From Acidobacteriaceae bacterium dw_441 (GTDB lineage Bacteria; Acidobacteriota; Terriglobia; Terriglobales; Acidobacteriaceae), in contig JAAVVA010000001.1 of NCBI GenBank assembly GCA_018449715.1, forward strand, positions 496,001 through 560,000: DNA of 64,000 nucleotides, in the 5' to 3' direction. Positions within the stretch are counted from its first letter, which is position 1. Every line of letters begins with the position of its first letter. The notes below the pieces were generated by a model. That model was not told where the DNA came from, ran no database searches, and saw nothing but the letters and a program-made list of their open reading frames with translations. Position numbers and translations under genes: made by a program. Positions 57,272 to 64,000 of the stretch are shown piece after piece.

Positions 57272-59083
57272 TTAGCTGGCGACGGAGATCTCTTCTTCGA
57301 GGCGCTGCTTCTCGAAGAGGCTGGTGTAGTAGCCGTTCAGGGCGATCAGCTCGTCGTGGGTTCCAAGCTCGGCGATGCGACCCTGCACGAGCACGGCGAT
57401 CTGGTCGGCGTGGCGTGCGGTCGAGATGCGGTGCGAGATGAAGATGGTCGTGCGGCCCTGCATGACCTTTGCGAGCCCCTGCAAAATCTTTTCTTCGGTG
57501 TAGGTGTCGACCGAGGCGAGAGCGTCGTCGAGGATGAGGATGCGCGGGTCGCGGATGATGGCGCGGGCGATGGAGGTGCGCTGTTTCTGGCCTCCCGAGA
57601 GAGTGACGCCGCGCTCGCCGACCATCGTGTCGAAGCCGCGGGGGAACTCCAGAATTTCGGTGCGGATGTGCGCGGTAGAGGCGGCGTCTTCGATCTGCCG
57701 GTCGGTGGCGTCGGGGGCTCCGAAGGAGATGTTGTGGCGAATAGTGTCGGAGAAGAGGAAGGTCTCCTGCGGGACGAAGCCGATGTTGGCGCGGATCTCT
57801 GCGAGCGGGTAGGAGCGGATGGGGGCTCCGTCGAGCAGGACCATGCCGGGTGCGGCGTCTTCAAGGCGCGCAATCAGGGAGACGAGCGTGGATTTGCCTG
57901 AGCCGGTGGGGCCAACGACCGCGAGGGATGATCCAGCGGGAATGTGGAGGTTGATGTTGTCGAGGACGGTGGGGCCGGAGGGGTAGGCGAAGGAGAGGTT
58001 CTTGAACTGGATGTCTCCTCCGAGGTTGCAGAGCGGGAGAGTGGAAGAGACGAGGGCGTCGTCCGGCGTGGGGGTGTTCGGGTGGGGGCGACAGGCGAGC
58101 AGCGTGGGGTCGTCTGCGATGGTGGGCTGCTGCTTGAGCAGCTCGTCGATACGGGCGACAGAGGCGGTTCCGCGCTGGAAGAGGTTGATGACCCAGCCGA
58201 TGGCGATGATAGGCCAGATGAGCTGCACCATGTAGACGTTGAAGCTGGTGAACTCGCCGACGCTGATGTGGTGCTGCGCGACCTCGTGGCCGCCGACGAG
58301 CAGGGTGATCATCAGCGAAAGGCCGAGGACGAATTCCAGCGTGGGCCACAACATGGCCATCAGGCGGACGAGGTGCAGGCTGCGACGGATGTACTCGCGG
58401 TTGGCCAGCTCGAAGGAGGCGATCTCGGCGTCTTCCTGCGCGAAGGCGCGGATGAGGCGGGCTCCGGAGAAGTTCTCCTGCGCCTTGGCGGAGATGTCGG
58501 AGAACATGGACTGGATGCGCTCGAAGCGGCGATGAATGCGGTTGCCGAAGTATTGCACCAGCACCGAGGCCGCGGGCAGAGGAACGAAAGCAAAGAAGGT
58601 CAGCTTATGGCTGATGCGGTACATGAAGGGCAGCGCGGCGCAGGTGAAGACCAGGGTGTTCGCGCTGTACATGATGGCCGGGCCGAGAAGCTGGCGGACG
58701 GCGTTGAGGTCGTTGGTGGTGCGGGCCATGATGTCGCCGGTGCGGTGCGTGTGGTAGAAACCGGGCTCCTGGCGTTCGAGGTTGGCGAAGAGGTCGTTGC
58801 GGAGGTCGTACTCGATCTCGCGGGAGGCCCCGATGATGACCTGCCGGGTGATGTAGAGAAAGACCGCCGAGCCACTTGCGACGGCGAGCAGGCTGAGGGC
58901 GTGGGTGACGACCTTCTGCTGGGTGATACTGCCGTGGCGCATGTCGTCGATGGCGTGGCCGATGACGATGGGGAGCAGCACCTTGAGCGAGTTATAGAAG
59001 ATGACGGCGACGCCTCCCCACGCGAGGGACTTCCAGTAGCGCTTGAGGTAGGGGGCGAGAGGTTTGAGGCGATCCATCATCAT
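57272..59083 (-). CDS. ABC exporter, MsbA/lipid-type (fused permease and ATPase)
   Basis: This 603-residue half-transporter has six membrane helices (first near LAWGGVAVIFYNSLKVLLPIV). The ATPase has Walker A (VVGPTGSGKSTLVSLI), Q-loop (IGFVPQETFLFSDT), signature LSGGQKQR, Walker B (ILILDDALASVD) and H-loop (IFISHRIST). As a homodimer it would export a lipid, drug or other hydrophobic molecule. It lies downstream of the FKBP gene with an inverted repeat between. Several ATG codons in a row stand at the start, so the exact first codon is unclear. Confidence 0.9.
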   Translation of the reverse strand: MMMDRLKPLAPYLKRYWKSLAWGGVAVIFYNSLKVLLPIVIGHAIDDMRHGSITQQKVVTHALSLLAVASGSAVFLYITRQVIIGASREIEYDLRNDLFANLERQEPGFYHTHRTGDIMARTTNDLNAVRQLLGPAIMYSANTLVFTCAALPFMYRISHKLTFFAFVPLPAASVLVQYFGNRIHRRFERIQSMFSDISAKAQENFSGARLIRAFAQEDAEIASFELANREYIRRSLHLVRLMAMLWPTLEFVLGLSLMITLLVGGHEVAQHHISVGEFTSFNVYMVQLIWPIIAIGWVINLFQRGTASVARIDELLKQQPTIADDPTLLACRPHPNTPTPDDALVSSTLPLCNLGGDIQFKNLSFAYPSGPTVLDNINLHIPAGSSLAVVGPTGSGKSTLVSLIARLEDAAPGMVLLDGAPIRSYPLAEIRANIGFVPQETFLFSDTIRHNISFGAPDATDRQIEDAASTAHIRTEILEFPRGFDTMVGERGVTLSGGQKQRTSIARAIIRDPRILILDDALASVDTYTEEKILQGLAKVMQGRTTIFISHRISTARHADQIAVLVQGRIAELGTHDELIALNGYYTSLFEKQRLEEEISVAS

Positions 59084-59114
59084 GTATGTATTAGTTTAAA
59101 GCCGCAGAGATTAG

Positions 59115-59178
59115 ATACCCGCGCAGGCGGGAGGGGTGCGAAGAATTGCTCCTCTCGCCTGCGCGGGTATTTTGTTGA
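59115..59178. repeat. Inverted repeat between the ABC and FKBP genes
   Basis: ATACCCGCGCAGGCGGGAGG (59115-59134) pairs with CCTCTCGCCTGCGCGGGTAT (59151-59170) with one mismatch, followed on the plus strand by TTTTGTTG. Both neighbours run on the minus strand, so a terminator-like T-run lies on the wrong side for them. It may be a REP-type element. Confidence 0.65.
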
Positions 59179-59189
59179 AGGGAAACGGA

Positions 59190-59828
59190 TTACTGGTTGG
59201 GCTGCGAACCGTTGGCGGGAGATTCCGGCTGCTGGGGCAGGGATTCGGACTGGGAGACCAGCTCAAGGTCGAAGATGAGGTCGGCCTTGGCGGGGATGAC
59301 GGGGGGACGTCCGGTTTCGCCGTAGGCAAGCTGCCAGGGGATGTAGAGGCGGCGCTTGCCTCCGACGCGCATGCCCTCGAAGCCGGTATCCCAGCCTGCG
59401 ATGACCTGCCGTGCGCCGTAGGGGAAGACGATGGGCTCGCCGCCGGGATGGTCGTGCGAGGAGTCGAACTTGGTGCCGTCAGGGAGCCAGCCGGTGTAGT
59501 GAACGGTGTAGTACTGGCGGGACTTGGCAAGCTCGCCGGTGCCGATCTGGGTGTCGATGTAGCGGAGGGCGTAGAGGCTCTGGGGCATTCCCTCTACCTT
59601 CGGGACATTGGGCGGGTTGTCTGCTGGGTTCATAACTGGGGCTGCGGGCGCGGGTGTTGTCGCGGCTTGCGTGGCGGGCTTCGCTGGGGACTTTGCAGCG
59701 GTTGTCGCGGTGCGCCGGTGCGTCTGCGTCGTGGTGGTCTTTTTCGCGGGAGCCGGGGTGGTGGCGGTCTGGGCTGCGGCGGAGACGGCGACGAGCGTCA
59801 CCAGGGCGAGAGAGGGTCGAAGTGTCAT
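59190..59828 (-). CDS. Exported FKBP-type peptidyl-prolyl isomerase
   Basis: This 212-residue protein has a signal peptide (LALVTLVAVSAAAQT), a Pro/Ala/Thr-rich linker (about 25-60) and an FKBP domain. The domain has YTVHYTGWLPDGTKFDSSHD, VIAGWDTGFEGMRVGGKRRL and YIPWQLAYGETGRPPVIPAKADLIFDLEL in overlapping pieces. It speeds prolyl isomerisation during folding in the periplasm. It ends with a Gln/Ser/Pro-rich tail and is upstream of the ABC gene on the same strand. Confidence 0.92.
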   Translation of the reverse strand: MTLRPSLALVTLVAVSAAAQTATTPAPAKKTTTTQTHRRTATTAAKSPAKPATQAATTPAPAAPVMNPADNPPNVPKVEGMPQSLYALRYIDTQIGTGELAKSRQYYTVHYTGWLPDGTKFDSSHDHPGGEPIVFPYGARQVIAGWDTGFEGMRVGGKRRLYIPWQLAYGETGRPPVIPAKADLIFDLELVSQSESLPQQPESPANGSQPNQ

Positions 59829-59896
59829 CGTGGTCTTTAGTTTAGGCCAGACAACGGTCTTTCTTCACGCTGGGCGGGGAATCTCTTGGAGAAGGG

Positions 59897-59924
59897 AAAG
59901 GTCCGCTCGGCGGAGCGGACCTTT
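59897..59924 (-). terminator. Terminator after the Gly/His-rich protein gene
   Basis: AAAGGTCCGCTC (59897-59908) and GAGCGGACCTTT (59913-59924) form a perfect 12-bp stem. On the minus strand it follows the stop of the gene at 59947 and leads into TTTCCCTT. Confidence 0.75.
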
Positions 59925-59946
59925 CGGGGATGAGATGCGAGGTGAT

Positions 59947-60381
59947 TTAGCGACGGCCTCCGCGACCGCCTGCAAATCCGCCGCGATGCTCGCCGCCGCC
60001 CTCGTGGCCAGGGTTTCCGACGTGTCCCAGACCGTCACGGCCTTCATTAGCGTGGAAGTGCTCGAAGGGACGCGCGCCGCGCTCGGGGAAGGGGCCTGCG
60101 TAGCCGTGACGGGGGTCCCAGCGGTTATCGACGTGTCCGTAGAAGCCGCGCGGGCCGTGGAACCAGGGACCGGCTCCGATGAAGATGCCGCCGGTGAACC
60201 AGTCGGGTCCGTAGTAGCCGTAGGGAGCGCAGTTGTAGGGGGCGTAATCGTAGTAGCCGTAGGGACAGACTGGGGCCGGACCGATGTTGATGTTGATCTG
60301 GGCCTCGGTGGTTTTTGAAGAACTCGCAAACAGGAGTCCGGTGGCAAGCGCCAATGCTCCTAAAAATTTTGAAGTACGCAT
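59947..60381 (-). CDS. Exported Gly/Tyr/His-rich protein, unknown
   Basis: This 144-residue protein has a signal (LGALALATGLLFASSSKTTEA), a Tyr/Pro-rich first half with VCPYGYYDYAPYNCAPYGYY (two Cys) and a Gly/His/Arg-rich tail (GHVGNPGHEGGGEHRGG). The composition suggests a structural or surface-associated role. No enzyme motif is seen. It has its own terminator and stands between FKBP and LptFG genes. Confidence 0.6.
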   Translation of the reverse strand: MRTSKFLGALALATGLLFASSSKTTEAQININIGPAPVCPYGYYDYAPYNCAPYGYYGPDWFTGGIFIGAGPWFHGPRGFYGHVDNRWDPRHGYAGPFPERGARPFEHFHANEGRDGLGHVGNPGHEGGGEHRGGFAGGRGGRR

Positions 60382-60583
60382 ATTGTTATTTTCACCTCAG
60401 GTAATAAGACGGTTTGTGTGGAATCAATCAGACATCCTGATTGAAAAACAGAGGCTTATACGATTTTCGACGATAGAAACCCGCTGGGAGTTTCTTCGGG
60501 AGGCTCGTATCCTGCAAAAACGCCTTCGCCGAGCCTCAGAATGACAGTTTTGTCATGGTGCTGGTAACAGTACCTGTCCCTGG

Positions 60584-62965
60584 TTAGGTCGAGGTGCGGA
60601 GCAGCAGGTAGGTTCCGGCGATGCCGAAGAGGAGGTCCGGGGACCAGGCTGCGAGCATCGCGGGCAGCGTATTGACGTTGCCCATCGCCTGAAAGAGCGC
60701 ATCGACGACCCAGTAGGCGATGGCGAGTCCGATGGCGGTGGCGACTCCCGCGAGCGAGCCTCGCTTGCCCATTGAAAGCGCGAACGGGATGGCGAGGATG
60801 GCCATGACCAGCGTGATGAGCGGATAGGCGAGCTTGCGGTTGAGCTGCACGCTGAGGCGCTTGGTGTCGAAGCCAGACTGGTTGAGGTCGGAGATATAGC
60901 GCGACAGTTCGTTGTAGCTCATCTCCTGCGCGGGGCGGTCTTCCTTGACGAAGTAGGAGGGCTGCTCGTGGATGTCGGGGAAGGCGGTGACAGTGAAGGG
61001 CTGATAGGAGGCGATGGTGTCGCCCTCGAAGGTGCGCTGCCAGCCGTTTTCGAAAATCCATTGGCCCCACTGGTTGCCGCGCTCACTCCAGTGCGCCGAG
61101 GTGGCGAAGATGCGGCGCTTGAGAGCGAAGGTTTTAGGGTCGAACTCGAAGACGGTGAGGTTGGCGAAGACGTTCCGATTGGCGTCGAAGAACTGGTAAT
61201 AGAAGACGCGTGTGGGCGAGCCGCTGGGGCCATTCTGGCCGGAGATCCACTTGCGGTCGGGGCGAAGGAAGGTCTGCGCGGGCTTGTTCTTGATGACGGA
61301 GCGCAGGGCTTCCTGGCGGCGGTTGGCCGCGGGGAGGTACAACTCATCGAAGGCGAAAAGCAGCGCCGCGATCATGATGGTCGTGACGAGGATGGGGGTC
61401 ACGATGCGGTAGAGGCTGATGCCGGTGGCCTTCATGGCGGTCAGCTCCGAGGAGCGGCTGAGGGCTCCGAAGGTGACGAGCACGGCGACCAGAACGCAGA
61501 GCGGAGTGACGTTGTAGAGGATGAAGGGGATGAGGCTGGTGAGGTAGTCGCCGACCGTGACCAGAGGCGTGCGGTTGCGGATGATGTCGCCCACCAGCTC
61601 GAAGAGGGTGAAGATGAGGAAGAGAGTAGAGAAGGAGAAGAGGATCAGCGCGAAGTTGGTGGTGTACTCGCGCATGACGTAGTCGTCGAGCAGCAGGGGG
61701 AACTGGATGTGGAAGGTGCTGCGAAAGCGGCGAAGCTGCGTGGCGATGTTGAGCGAGCCGCTGGCGGAGGCAAGGCGGCGGCCGCGGGGGAAGCGGTCGA
61801 GCAGCTTGTTGATCCAGACACCGAGGGAGGAGGCGAGGCCGAGGGCGATGCTGCCGCGCGACATCTGGTAAAGCAGAAGGATTCCGGCGATGCTGAAGAG
61901 GATGTTCGCTCCCCAGACGCCGAGGAAGGGAGGCAGCTTGCCGTTTTTGGCGAAGGCAATGCCGATCTGCGAGAGGATGTAGTAGACGAAGACCAGAACG
62001 ATGGTCAGGACGAAGCCGGTGGACTTGCCTCCCCGCTTGGAGGCGATGCCGAGCGGAACGCCGATGAGCATGAGAACGAGGCAGGCGAAGGGGTAGGAGA
62101 AGCGCCGGTTCAACTCGATGCGGTAGATGCGGGCGCTCTGGCCGGGGACGGTGTTGTCGGGCGAGTGGCTGAGACGCCACAGGTCGGGCAGGGGGAGCGC
62201 GAGCAGAGGAGTGTCGGAGCGGCCGAGGTGTGGGTCTTCCTGGGTGCCAGTCTGGATGGGCAGATCAGTGGAAGCGAAGGTGGAGATGTTGTACTGGTTC
62301 GGGTCGGTGGGTGAGGTCTGGTGCTGGCCTCCGTCGATCAGGTGGAGGCGGATGCTTCCGGGGTCGTTGGAGACGACGACAGCCTGGTCGGCGGTGGTGA
62401 TGTTGGGGTTCGCGGGCTGGGTGAGGTCGGCGAGGAAGACGTGACGCCAGAGGGCGGCTCCAGAAGCGGGGCGGACGTCCTGAATAAAGAGGACGTAGTT
62501 GCGGAAGTCTTCGTAGAAGACGCGGGGCTGGACCTCGAAGGAAGCCTGCGAGGACTTGAGCGAATCCTGAAGCGCGAGCGTTGCGGAGGCGGCTCGGGGC
62601 GCGAGGTAGAGCGAGTTGAAGAGTCCGAGCGCGACGGCTACCGCCGAGACGATGGAGACGATGCGGACGAAGCTGAGGACTCCCATGCCTGCGGCGCGCA
62701 TGGCGGTGATCTCGGAGTCGGAGGCGAGGCGCGAGAGGCCAAGCAGGATGCCGACGAGAACCGCCATCGGGATGGTGACGATGAGGAAGTTCGGAAGCAG
62801 GTAGGCGAAGATGCGCAGGACGTCGGTGAGCGAGGCGGAGTCGCGCACGACCAGCTCGAGGATGTGGCCGAGGTCGCGCATGAAGAGCACGAAGGTGAAG
62901 AGGGCTCCGCCAAGCAGGGCGTGAGAGGTGACCTCGCGGAGAATGTACCGGGTGAAGATGCGCAT
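60584..62965 (-). CDS. LPS export permease, LptF-LptG fusion
   Basis: This 793-residue protein contains two LptF/G-type permease halves. The first starts RIFTRYILREVTSHALLGGA and contains AVLVGILLGLSRLASDSEIT. The second starts near residue 405 with LDDYVMREYTTNFALILFSF and contains VAVLVTFGALSRSSELTAMK. Both have the conserved S-E-x-T-A-M coupling helix and a beta-jellyroll periplasmic domain (TADQAVVVSNDPG in half 1; VFYYQFFDANRNV in half 2). Normally LptF and LptG are separate proteins of about 360 residues. It would extract LPS with an LptB ATPase encoded elsewhere. The ABC ATPase at 57272 is a fused exporter, not its LptB. Confidence 0.9.
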   Translation of the reverse strand: MRIFTRYILREVTSHALLGGALFTFVLFMRDLGHILELVVRDSASLTDVLRIFAYLLPNFLIVTIPMAVLVGILLGLSRLASDSEITAMRAAGMGVLSFVRIVSIVSAVAVALGLFNSLYLAPRAASATLALQDSLKSSQASFEVQPRVFYEDFRNYVLFIQDVRPASGAALWRHVFLADLTQPANPNITTADQAVVVSNDPGSIRLHLIDGGQHQTSPTDPNQYNISTFASTDLPIQTGTQEDPHLGRSDTPLLALPLPDLWRLSHSPDNTVPGQSARIYRIELNRRFSYPFACLVLMLIGVPLGIASKRGGKSTGFVLTIVLVFVYYILSQIGIAFAKNGKLPPFLGVWGANILFSIAGILLLYQMSRGSIALGLASSLGVWINKLLDRFPRGRRLASASGSLNIATQLRRFRSTFHIQFPLLLDDYVMREYTTNFALILFSFSTLFLIFTLFELVGDIIRNRTPLVTVGDYLTSLIPFILYNVTPLCVLVAVLVTFGALSRSSELTAMKATGISLYRIVTPILVTTIMIAALLFAFDELYLPAANRRQEALRSVIKNKPAQTFLRPDRKWISGQNGPSGSPTRVFYYQFFDANRNVFANLTVFEFDPKTFALKRRIFATSAHWSERGNQWGQWIFENGWQRTFEGDTIASYQPFTVTAFPDIHEQPSYFVKEDRPAQEMSYNELSRYISDLNQSGFDTKRLSVQLNRKLAYPLITLVMAILAIPFALSMGKRGSLAGVATAIGLAIAYWVVDALFQAMGNVNTLPAMLAAWSPDLLFGIAGTYLLLRTST

Positions 62966-63012
62966 GACGTGGGCTCGTGCCCACTCATGAGTTTATCGTG
63001 ACTGACCGGGGT

Positions 63013-64000
63013 TTAGTGGGAGAAGAGGAGGCGATCGCGCTGGGCCTGGTCCCCGGCGACGTAGGAGGAGGCGAACCAGCTTTTGGGCTGGCCGCTGATC
63101 TTGATGGGTTTTTGCAGGGTGAGGGCCTTCTGTGTGTCGCTTGTGGAGAGCGTGGTGGTCTGGTTCATGCGGGCGCGGAAGTGCAGGTGGTCGAAGATCT
63201 GCAGGGCGTCGAGGGCATAGGCGGTGGCGATGCGCTGGTCCTGAAGGACGATGAGATTGTCGCCGTTGCCGGTTTCGCCGGAGGGCGAGAGGTTGGAGGA
63301 GCCTGTGTAGACACGGGCAGAAGGAAGGTTGAAGTCGGTGACGACGAACTTGTTGTGCTCGTTGATGCCGGAGCCTCCGCTCCACTCGGCGGAGAAGGGA
63401 GGGGGAGCCTTCTTGGAGAGATAGCTGAAGGGAACGAGCGCGACGGTGCCGTCGGGCTTGGTGATCTCGAGCGAAGAGGTCTTGTCGGAGATGCCGTAGG
63501 AGAAGAGGTCGCGCTTCATCAGGCGGTCGACGGCTTCTCGGACTGCGCCGGATTTCGTCTGGTAGAGGAAGGCGATGGCGAAGAAGACGGCGGTAGTGGC
63601 GTCGTCCATCGCCTTGCCGATGGGGTCGAGCGAGAGGTCGGCGGAGGCGTGCGGAGAGAAGCAGAGCTGCAGGTCGGGTTTGCCTTCCAGCGGTGCCGCG
63701 TGCCAGCTTGCGAAGAAGGCGTTCGAGAGGAGGCCCGGGGAGTTCTGGAAGGCGAGGTCGAAGTACTGCGAGAAGAGTCCTGCGACGTCTTCGCTGGTGA
63801 AGAGCAGGGCATTGTTCGCTTGGATATAGATGCCGCGGAAGCTGAAGTTGGTGGACCCGAAGAAAACCTTGGTGGCCTTGCCGTTCTTCTTCACGATCAG
63901 CACTTTGTTGTGCTGGAGGCTCTTGAAGTGCATCCGGTGGACGTTGCTCGCGCCAGCGGAGGTGACCAGCTTTGCCGCGGCCAGCGAGGCATCGTTGGTG
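63013..64000 (-). CDS. Phospholipase D-like protein, N-terminus outside the window
   Basis: An open frame runs without a stop from the window end to TAG at 63013. The visible 328 residues have two HKD-like motifs: SLQHNKVLIVKKNGKATKVF with the following GSTNFS, and INEHNKFVVTDF with the later GSSNLSPSG. These are the two halves of a PLD active site. The first half is near the window end, so the N-terminus is missing. PLD-like enzymes cut phosphodiester bonds in lipids or nucleic acids. It ends 47 bp before the LptFG start on the same strand. Confidence 0.8.
   Translation of the reverse strand, partial: TNDASLAAAKLVTSAGASNVHRMHFKSLQHNKVLIVKKNGKATKVFFGSTNFSFRGIYIQANNALLFTSEDVAGLFSQYFDLAFQNSPGLLSNAFFASWHAAPLEGKPDLQLCFSPHASADLSLDPIGKAMDDATTAVFFAIAFLYQTKSGAVREAVDRLMKRDLFSYGISDKTSSLEITKPDGTVALVPFSYLSKKAPPPFSAEWSGGSGINEHNKFVVTDFNLPSARVYTGSSNLSPSGETGNGDNLIVLQDQRIATAYALDALQIFDHLHFRARMNQTTTLSTSDTQKALTLQKPIKISGQPKSWFASSYVAGDQAQRDRLLFSH

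Noticed and set aside
1-64000. CRISPR array, prophage or insertion sequence
   Set aside because: No regularly spaced direct repeats, phage structural genes, integrase or transposase were seen.

Overview
The window looks like a chromosomal segment of a Terriglobia-type acidobacterium (Granulicella, Terriglobus or Edaphobacter relatives). That is an inference from high GC, many Tat-exported and lactonase-type proteins, a VWFA-related protein of the acidobacterial type, a single-polypeptide LptF-LptG fusion, and intergenic inverted repeats ending in GGGGCACCC. No prophage, insertion sequence, CRISPR array or rRNA operon was seen. One tRNA (Leu, GAG) is present.

Layout. (1) 1-3667: the tail of a probable efflux protein, then a MarR regulator, pirin, a ring-cleaving dioxygenase, an alpha/beta hydrolase and a flavodoxin-like protein. 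An identical 12-bp palindrome lies in front of the regulator and of the dioxygenase, so this resembles an MhqR-type quinone/electrophile regulon. (2) 3837-4931: an orphan diheme cytochrome c lipoprotein. (3) 5248-23591: a large locus rich in exported enzymes. It has three beta-propeller lactonases, a mutarotase-like protein, two nearly identical MFS carriers, a two-component system, an exported RraA-type protein, three Tat-exported SelA/DgaE-like PLP enzymes, two Tat-exported RidA proteins and an exported amidohydrolase. Together they suggest a periplasmic route that opens lactones, deacylates and deaminates amino-sugar acids or related amino acids, and imports the resulting keto acid. (4) 23768-28699: a glycosyltransferase, an MBL hydrolase, SecG, tRNA-Leu, an L,D-transpeptidase and an ECF sigma factor with a cysteine-rich tail.

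(5) 29047-31246: a compact minus-strand cluster. It holds a papain-like protease with an extra C-terminal domain, a companion protein carrying the same domain, a 59-residue peptide and a chagasin-type cysteine-protease inhibitor. (6) 31605-35152: a CDGSH protein, a CocE/NonD hydrolase coupled to a Nudix hydrolase, and a membrane protein. (7) 35170-38680: a six-gene minus-strand operon in bufferin/Hvf style. It runs from a Cys-rich precursor peptide through the MNIO enzyme (DUF692), the DUF2063 partner and DoxX to an ECF sigma factor and a zinc-finger anti-sigma. Most genes overlap by ATGA, and a 16-bp perfect inverted repeat separates precursor from enzyme.

(8) 38840-49701: an AsmA-like protein, DUF2076, a VWA/AAA pair, MgtC, TPR, a thioesterase, Mrp, then hrcA-grpE-dnaJ without dnaK. 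(9) 50053-56047: Lon, DUF488, small proteins, moaD-moaE and a VWFA protein. (10) 56213-64000: inositol monophosphatase between two REP-like inverted repeats, an MsbA-like exporter, an FKBP isomerase, the LptF-LptG fusion, and a phospholipase D-like protein cut by the window end.

The strongest candidates for under-described biology are the exported SelA/RidA/lactonase locus, the papain-inhibitor cluster with a shared domain, and the ECF-linked bufferin operon. All functional claims come from reading motifs and context. No database search or computation was run.
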